Shown in pieces: positions 7,451 to 11,611 of a stretch of 11,611 nt of DNA. A model generated the notes under the pieces. That model saw only the letters and a list, made by a program, of their open reading frames with translations. It was not told where the DNA came from and made no database searches. Position numbers and translations under genes: made by a program. The stretch spans positions 1 to 11,611 of the forward strand of contig JAEWTC010000079.1 of assembly GCA_023459675.1 (NCBI GenBank), in the 5' to 3' direction. The first letter of the stretch is position 1. Each line of letters begins with the position of its first letter. The DNA is from Bacillota bacterium (GTDB lineage Bacteria > Bacillota > Clostridia > Christensenellales > Aristaeellaceae).

Positions 7451-9130
7451 ATGACAATCGTCAAAACGCTGGAAGCAATGTGCCGGGACTGCTATCGCTG
7501 TGTCCGCGCTTGTCCCGTGAAGGCGATCGGCATCAAGAACAACCAGGCGTTCATCAACCCGGACCGCTGCATCAACTGCGGCACGTGTGTGAAAACCTGT
7601 TTGCAAAAAGCAAAGATCGATGAAAGCCAGCTGGACGAGATCAAGAAAATCGTCAAGTCCGGCGATGTGGTGGCGTGCGTCGCGCCGTCGTTTGCAGCCG
7701 AGTACCCCGGGTATCTCCGCCGCCGTTTGGTGGCGGGGCTCCGGGGGCTTGGCTTCAAGCGCGTGGAGGAAACCTCCGTAGGCGCGGACGCGGTAGCCGC
7801 CTATTCCAAAAAACTGGCCGCGTGCACGGGCAGCGGCGGCATTTCCACCGCCTGCCCCGCGGTGGTGGATTATGTGCAGACCTATATGCCGGAGCATATC
7901 GGCCTGCTGATGCCCGTGGTATCCCCCATGATCGCCCACGCCAAGATCACCAAAGCGCTGCACCCGGAAATGCGCGTGGTGTTCATCGGCCCCTGCGTTG
8001 CCAAGAAAGCCGAAGCCAAGCAGGAGAAATACAAAGGCATTGTGGACGGCGTGCTGACCTTCAAGGAATTAAACGGCTGGCTGGCCGAAGAAGGCATCGT
8101 GCTGGAAGACTGCTGCGATTCGGGCTTTGACCAGATCGGCCACCTGAATACCGCCAAGCTGTTCCCCCTTCCCGGCGGGATGATCAAAACCGCGGGCTTG
8201 GACGACAGCATCGATTCCGTCAACATCGTGCACACCTCCGGCCCGGAAAACACCATCACGCTGCTGCACGCCGCGGTAACCTCCAAGGAGCTGGAGATCA
8301 TCGAACCGCTGTTTTGCAACGGCGGGTGCATCGGCGGCGCCGGGAACGAGAGCACGCACAACATATTCGAAAAGCGCAAGGATATTATCGAGTACGCGCA
8401 CGAAAAGGACCTGTCCCTCGCGCCGGAGGAGCAGATGCCGCCGGTGGACCTGTCCACCACGTTCACGGTGAAGCCCGTGCCCGCTGTGAAGTATACCGAG
8501 CAGGACATTCTGGACGTTTATGAGCACACCTACAAATCCGCCCCCGAAAACCGGCTCAACTGCGGCGCCTGCGGCTATGCCAGCTGCGAGGAGAACGCCA
8601 TCGCCATTTTGAGCGGCATGGCGGAGTATTCCATGTGCATCCCCTACATGCGCCGCCGCGCCGAAAACCGCGCCGATACGATTTTGGAAAACGCCCCCGA
8701 GGGCGTGGTGATTTTGGACGAGGCGCTGGGCATCCAATCCTTAAACCCCGCGTTTGAGAAGTATTTCTCCTGCTCGTCGGCGATCATCGGCCGCAAGATA
8801 TCCTATCTGCTGGATTCCACCCTTTACGAGAAGGTGCTTACCCGGCCCACCCGGTATTTGGAATCGATCATCGAGTACATGGGCAGGGAATTCCATCAGG
8901 TGGTGTATTACCTGCCCGGCGAGAAGCAGTTCGTCGGCATCTATATGGATTTGTCCAACATCAAGCTCAACGAGGCCAAAATCAAAAGCGCGCGGGATAA
9001 AACCATCCGCCGCGTGGAAAAGCTGATTGCGCAGAACCTGGAAATGGCGCAGAAGATGGCGGACTACCTGGGCGAGAGCGCCGCGCGCTCCGAAACGCTG
9101 CTCGACGAGCTGACGCAAGCCGATGAGTGA
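7451..9130 (+). CDS. hydS: Putative sensory [FeFe] hydrogenase HydS (group C) with PAS domain
   Basis: This 559-residue protein combines a two-cluster ferredoxin (Cys11/14/17/21 and Cys40/43/46/50), an H-cluster domain (about 70-300), a further [4Fe-4S] module (Cys371/374/379/396, CX2CX4CX16C, PF04060-like), a PAS domain (about 408-500) and a C-terminal helix likely to form a coiled coil. H-cluster ligands are kept: Cys135, Cys182, Cys289 and Cys293. The proton-transfer cysteine is Ala134 (TACP instead of SCCP), the Met of MPC is Gly180, and the Met before the third signature is Leu287. Comparable changes are known in slow, sensory HydS proteins. It should bind H2 and signal through the PAS/coiled-coil end rather than serve metabolism. 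It has no kinase or cyclase output; the phosphatase gene overlaps its end by 8 bases, matching the phosphatase-linked group C type. Confidence 0.92.
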   Translation: MTIVKTLEAMCRDCYRCVRACPVKAIGIKNNQAFINPDRCINCGTCVKTCLQKAKIDESQLDEIKKIVKSGDVVACVAPSFAAEYPGYLRRRLVAGLRGLGFKRVEETSVGADAVAAYSKKLAACTGSGGISTACPAVVDYVQTYMPEHIGLLMPVVSPMIAHAKITKALHPEMRVVFIGPCVAKKAEAKQEKYKGIVDGVLTFKELNGWLAEEGIVLEDCCDSGFDQIGHLNTAKLFPLPGGMIKTAGLDDSIDSVNIVHTSGPENTITLLHAAVTSKELEIIEPLFCNGGCIGGAGNESTHNIFEKRKDIIEYAHEKDLSLAPEEQMPPVDLSTTFTVKPVPAVKYTEQDILDVYEHTYKSAPENRLNCGACGYASCEENAIAILSGMAEYSMCIPYMRRRAENRADTILENAPEGVVILDEALGIQSLNPAFEKYFSCSSAIIGRKISYLLDSTLYEKVLTRPTRYLESIIEYMGREFHQVVYYLPGEKQFVGIYMDLSNIKLNEAKIKSARDKTIRRVEKLIAQNLEMAQKMADYLGESAARSETLLDELTQADE

Positions 9131-10277
9131 CGAAAAGCTGCGCCTGTATACGGAGCTGCTGCTCAAACAGGTGAACAAACGCAACCACCGCTCCTGCGGC
9201 GACCAGGCGGAGATCGTGCGCACGATGGAGCATACCGATTTCATTTTGGCGGACGGAATCGGTTCGGGCAGCTATGCCAACATCGCCGCGCGCATGTGCA
9301 TCAGCCGCACGCTGTCGCTGATGAAAAGCGGCGTATCCATCCACAACGCCTGCGAAAAGGTATTAAAGCTCATGCACCGCGCGCACACCGAAAAGGTGCC
9401 GTTCGCGGCGTTCAACATCGCGCGCATTATGAAGGGCGGGCAGCTGACCTGCTTGTCGTTCGAAGCGCCGGCGCCGCTGCTGGTGCGCGACGGCATACTG
9501 CAAAAGCTCCGCGCCACGCACTACACGCTTTCGGGCGAGGTGGTGAGCGAAACCTCCGTGCAGCTCAAGGAAGGCGATTCCATGGTGTTCTTCACCGACG
9601 GCGTTACCCAGGCGGGGCTTGGCCGCGGGCAGGGCATGGGCTGGGGATCCGAGGGGTTTCAAGACCTGTACCAGAAGTGCCTCTCCGCCGGGATGACCGT
9701 GGACGACGCGCTGGATATTATTCTGATGAAAACCAAGGCGCTGTCTGGAAACGAGCACGGGGACGATACCACCATCGCCGTGCTTACGCTGCGCAAGGCG
9801 AGCGTGATCAATATTCTGTCCGGCCCGCCTTTGCAAAAGACGGACGACGATAAGTTTGTCAAGAAGTTTTTAGGCATGGACGGGCTGAAGGTGGTGTGCG
9901 GCTCCACCACGGCGGACATGGTGGCCCGCGTGATGGGCAAGCGCGTGAAGATGCGCCAGATGCCCGATTCGCTGACCGCGCCCCCCGAATACGTGATCGA
10001 CGGGATTGACCTGGTGATGGAAGGCGCGGTGACGCTCAACCAGGCCTACAACATTCTGGACGAGGACGCGGCCGCCGACGGGGAGGGCGTGTTCAAGCTC
10101 TGCGCCCTGCTGCGCCGGGCCGATATCGTGCGCTTTTTCGAGGGCCGTGCGGTGAACACCGCCCACGACGACATCACCTTCAAGCAAATGGGCATTCTAA
10201 AGCGCGCGCTGATTGTGCAGCTCTTAAACGAAAAACTGGTCAAAATGGGGAAGGTCACGAAAATCGAAACGATGTAG
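9123..10277 (+). CDS. SpoIIE/PP2C-type serine/threonine phosphatase with C-terminal domain of unknown function
   Basis: The 384-residue product begins with a SpoIIE-type PP2C domain (about 1-225). The metal-binding acidic sites are visible: GD at 26-27, ADGIGSG (43-49), FFTDG (156-160) and GDDTTIAV (213-220). It has no membrane segment and no fused sensor. Residues about 226-384 form a second, predicted cytoplasmic domain with a Gly-Ser-Thr-Thr loop CGSTTADMVARVMGK (259-273), a PPEYVIDGIDLVMEGAVTL segment (287-305) and DDITF (349-353); I do not recognise it. Known relatives dephosphorylate anti-anti-sigma or other Ser/Thr phosphoproteins. Here no STAS or anti-sigma gene is nearby, so the substrate is unknown. 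The ATG lies within ATGAGTGA at the hydS stop, giving tight coupling, so activity is probably set by contact with HydS. It is the last gene of the operon. Confidence 0.9.
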   Translation: MSDEKLRLYTELLLKQVNKRNHRSCGDQAEIVRTMEHTDFILADGIGSGSYANIAARMCISRTLSLMKSGVSIHNACEKVLKLMHRAHTEKVPFAAFNIARIMKGGQLTCLSFEAPAPLLVRDGILQKLRATHYTLSGEVVSETSVQLKEGDSMVFFTDGVTQAGLGRGQGMGWGSEGFQDLYQKCLSAGMTVDDALDIILMKTKALSGNEHGDDTTIAVLTLRKASVINILSGPPLQKTDDDKFVKKFLGMDGLKVVCGSTTADMVARVMGKRVKMRQMPDSLTAPPEYVIDGIDLVMEGAVTLNQAYNILDEDAAADGEGVFKLCALLRRADIVRFFEGRAVNTAHDDITFKQMGILKRALIVQLLNEKLVKMGKVTKIETM

Positions 10278-10293
10278 CCTTCCCGGCAGTACA

Positions 10294-10311
10294 CGCCGAA
10301 GGGCTTCGGCG
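10294..10311 (+). other. GC-rich hairpin in the trailer of the hydrogenase operon
   Basis: CGCCGAAG (10294-10301) and CTTCGGCG (10304-10311) are perfect complements separated by GG, so in practice a 7-bp stem closes a four-base loop. There is no following T-tract. It lies 17 bases after the phosphatase stop and ahead of the real terminator, so it may be a 3'-end stabilising structure. Confidence 0.4.
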
Positions 10312-10337
10312 GAAATCCCGTAACCGAATACAAAACG

Positions 10338-10366
10338 AAAGCCGCGGAACATTCCGCGGCTTTTTT
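10338..10366 (+). terminator. Intrinsic terminator of the hydrogenase operon, possibly bidirectional
   Basis: AAAGCCGCGGA (10338-10348) pairs with TCCGCGGCTTT (10353-10363) around a four-base loop (10349-10352), and six Ts run from 10361 to 10366. This is a canonical Rho-independent terminator. On the minus strand the same stem is followed by GCTTTCGTTTTG, so it could also end the convergent L25 transcript, whose stop codon is at 10404. Confidence 0.92.
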
Positions 10367-10403
10367 GATGAGATGAACGATCGGCGGTTGAACCGACAGG
10401 TTT

Positions 10404-11039
10404 CTAGGCTTCGGCAGCCTCCGCGGGCTTGGCAGCCTGCGCGGCGGAGGGTTCCTTCGCCTCGGCGGGTTCATCCTCATGGAGTTTGGGATGGGGAACC
10501 GATACGATCAGGCGGTCCGCCTCCGTAACGCAGACGACGCCCTTTGGCAGTTTCAAATCCGCGACGGTCACCTGGTCTCCGGGCTTCATGTCGCTTATGT
10601 CAATTTCAATGGCAGTGGGAAACGCGCCCGGCAGGCCCTTGAGATGCACGGCCTCCAGCTGCTGCATAATTTCAAAGCCATGGTGCACAAGCTCATCCCG
10701 GCCCTTGAGGTGCACGGGGATATCCGCCGTGGTTTCCTCGGTCATGGAGACCAGCTGGAACGTGATGTGCTGATAATCCCCAAACCCCGGCTCGCTTTGG
10801 ATTTCACGGACCATGGCGGAATACGCGGTTTTTGGATCCAGCTGCAATGTGTATACGCTTGACATTCCGTTCGCGCCGAGCGCTTTTCTAAATTCGTCCC
10901 GCTTCATAAAGAAGCTGATGGACTGGCCGCCCCGTTGGGACAGCGAGCCCGGCAGAAACCCCTCCTTGCGCATCCGGTGCATTGCGCCCTTGCTGATTCT
11001 TTCCCTGTTGGTAATCGTCAATCGAAGCGATTCACTCAT
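10404..11039 (-). CDS. rplY: Ribosomal protein L25 / general stress protein Ctc homologue (5S rRNA binding)
   Basis: The 211-residue protein matches the two-domain L25/TL5/Ctc family. The N-terminal 5S rRNA-binding domain (about 4-95) has the SKGAMHRMRKEGFLPG segment, a variant of the family's GKGAARRLRREGKIP motif. The beta-rich C-terminal domain (about 98-185) contains DIPVHLKG (106-113), the doublet IEIDISDMKPGDQVTV (144-159) and a V-T-EADR-LIV end. A final tail (186-211) is rich in Ala, Glu and Pro and looks disordered. It binds 5S rRNA in the 50S subunit; Ctc forms are stress-induced. The expected YG after the basic helix is replaced by SLSQRGG, so it is somewhat diverged. ATG at 11037-11039 follows AGGAGG at 11047-11052. 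A promoter lies at 11142-11170. It may share its terminator with the hydrogenase operon. Confidence 0.88.
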   Translation of the reverse strand: MSESLRLTITNRERISKGAMHRMRKEGFLPGSLSQRGGQSISFFMKRDEFRKALGANGMSSVYTLQLDPKTAYSAMVREIQSEPGFGDYQHITFQLVSMTEETTADIPVHLKGRDELVHHGFEIMQQLEAVHLKGLPGAFPTAIEIDISDMKPGDQVTVADLKLPKGVVCVTEADRLIVSVPHPKLHEDEPAEAKEPSAAQAAKPAEAAEA

Positions 11040-11134
11040 ATTGTATCCTCCTGTGTCACTGATCGGACGGCGGTTTTGCGGAGCATCAACCCCGCGAAGA
11101 AATCTTTTCGATTCTTTTTCTTGCCATCAGTCAT
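11036..11134 (-). CDS. Possible 32-residue leader ORF overlapping the L25 start codon
   Basis: From ATG at 11132-11134 the frame reads 32 residues, beginning MTDGKKKNRKDFFAGLM and ending EDTI, and stops with a TGA that shares ATGA with the L25 start (11036-11039). The predicted transcript start at about 11135 would put this ATG at or next to the 5' end, so it would be leaderless. An imperfect hairpin (GCGGGG/CTCCGC, 11090-11095 with 11078-11083) lies inside. The peptide is unrecognised and basic near its start. The same frame is also open far upstream, so the ORF may be chance and this stretch simply the L25 5' leader. Confidence 0.22.
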   Translation of the reverse strand: MTDGKKKNRKDFFAGLMLRKTAVRSVTQEDTI

Positions 11135-11141
11135 TGTGCTG

Positions 11142-11170
11142 ATTATACTCCAAACAGTGCGAAAATGCAA
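11142..11170 (-). promoter_or_regulatory. Promoter of the L25 gene
   Basis: On the minus strand TTGCAT (11165-11170, four of six bases) is followed by 17 bases and a perfect TATAAT (11142-11147). The predicted start is near 11135, about 96 bases before the L25 ATG. This shows that the gene is transcribed separately from the histidine kinase upstream of it. Confidence 0.75.
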
Positions 11171-11221
11171 AGAAACGCAAACGCTTCGGCAGCTGCCGCC
11201 CGGTTTTTTATGCGTCCGAAC

Positions 11222-11248
11222 AAAAACGCCGCGCCATACGGCGCGGCG
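11222..11248 (-). terminator. Intrinsic terminator of the histidine kinase gene
   Basis: A perfect 9-bp stem CGCCGCGCC (11227-11235)/GGCGCGGCG (11240-11248) closes a four-base loop. On the minus strand it is followed at once by five Ts (11222-11226). It begins 22 bases after the kinase stop codon. Confidence 0.88.
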
Positions 11249-11270
11249 GCAATCCTGGGTTATTCCCCGC

Positions 11271-11611
11271 TTATCCGGCCCGGAATGTGAACGTAAAACA
11301 GGTTCCCTCCCCCGCCGTGCTTTCCACGGCGATCGCGATGCCGTGGCGCGCGGCAATCTGCTTGGCGATGGCCAGGCCCAGCCCGCTGCCCTGCCGGTTT
11401 TCCTCGGACGGGGTTTTGCGGAAGCGGTCGAAGATGAACGGCAATAACGCGGGCGCGATGCCCGCGCCGTGATCGCGCACGGTGACGGACTGCTTCGTCA
11501 GCCCGACTTCGATTTTGCCGTTCTCCCCGGAGAACTTCACGGCGTTATCCAGCACGATCAAAAACATCTGCCGCAGGCGGCCGTAATCCCCGCGCAGCGT
11601 CACCGGTTCGG
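11271..11611 (-). CDS. Sensor histidine kinase, C-terminal ATPase domain (start outside window)
   Basis: The frame is open from the right edge of the window to a TAA at 11271-11273, giving the last 113 residues of a protein. It is a complete HATPase_c core: N-box LDNAVKFS, G1 box DHGAGIA, F-box FIFDRF, and G2 box GSGLGLAIAK, followed by a typical end (STAGEGTCFTFTF). The protein would autophosphorylate a histidine in its missing upstream part and pass the phosphate to a response regulator. The sensor domain, the His-box and the partner regulator are outside the window, so the signal is unknown. A GTG at 11601-11603 lies in the frame but is internal: the coding frame (EPVTLRGDYGRLRQMF) continues before it. 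A strong terminator follows, so this is the last gene of its unit. Confidence 0.92.
   Translation of the reverse strand, partial: EPVTLRGDYGRLRQMFLIVLDNAVKFSGENGKIEVGLTKQSVTVRDHGAGIAPALLPFIFDRFRKTPSEENRQGSGLGLAIAKQIAARHGIAIAVESTAGEGTCFTFTFRAG

Noticed and set aside
7451..9130. Calling this gene a second catalytic hydrogenase or a ferredoxin-only protein
   Set aside because: The Ala at the proton-transfer position, the altered second and third signatures, and the PAS plus coiled-coil end fit a sensory hydrogenase better than a metabolic one.
11187..11209. CGGCAGCTGCCG followed by a run of six Ts on the plus strand, terminator-like
   Set aside because: The palindrome has no loop, five bases separate it from the Ts, and no plus-strand gene ends nearby. 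The kinase terminator on the other strand explains this region better.

Overview
The window looks like chromosome of a strictly anaerobic, fermentative, fairly GC-rich member of the Clostridia (Bacillota). This rests on an electron-bifurcating [FeFe] hydrogenase, a Rex repressor, a sensory [FeFe] hydrogenase paired with a SpoIIE-type phosphatase, a DUF1848 protein, strong AGGAGG-type ribosome binding sites and a Gram-positive-type LexA box. The genus cannot be fixed from the sequence alone. No mobile element, rRNA, tRNA or CRISPR array was seen, and no gap between genes exceeds about 230 bases.

Layout. Positions 1-1014 (+) hold the end of a polar amino acid ABC importer: the C-terminus of a permease, then its complete ATPase, closed by a long hairpin. 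Positions 1015-1214 lie between convergent ends and contain competing inverted repeats. Positions 1215-2180 (-) encode a DUF1848 protein whose promoter has a LexA/SOS box exactly filling the spacer between -35 and -10. Positions 2181-2383 form a divergent promoter region; on its right side a Rex-type operator overlaps the -35 of the next operon. Positions 2384-10277 (+) are one tight six-gene operon: rex, hydC (NuoE-like), hydB (NuoF-like), hydA (catalytic [FeFe] hydrogenase), hydS (putative H2-sensing [FeFe] hydrogenase with PAS domain) and a SpoIIE/PP2C phosphatase with an unrecognised C-terminal domain. A clean intrinsic terminator follows. Positions 10404-11039 (-) encode a ribosomal protein L25/Ctc homologue with its own promoter and a possible small upstream ORF. 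Positions 11271-11611 (-) hold the C-terminal ATPase domain of a sensor histidine kinase that runs off the window, with its own terminator.

How the genes work together. HydABC would couple NADH and reduced ferredoxin oxidation to H2 evolution, or the reverse. Rex, the first gene, senses NADH/NAD+ and probably represses its own operon. HydS has H-cluster ligands but lacks residues needed for fast turnover, as known sensory hydrogenases do. It is translationally coupled to the phosphatase, so H2 or redox state is probably converted into dephosphorylation of an unknown partner. The operon therefore appears to carry two sensors (NADH and H2) together with the enzyme that connects those two pools. 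The most interesting points are this combined module, the unknown C-terminal domain of the phosphatase, and the apparent SOS control of the DUF1848 gene, whose Cys motif resembles a radical-SAM site placed at the wrong end of the protein.
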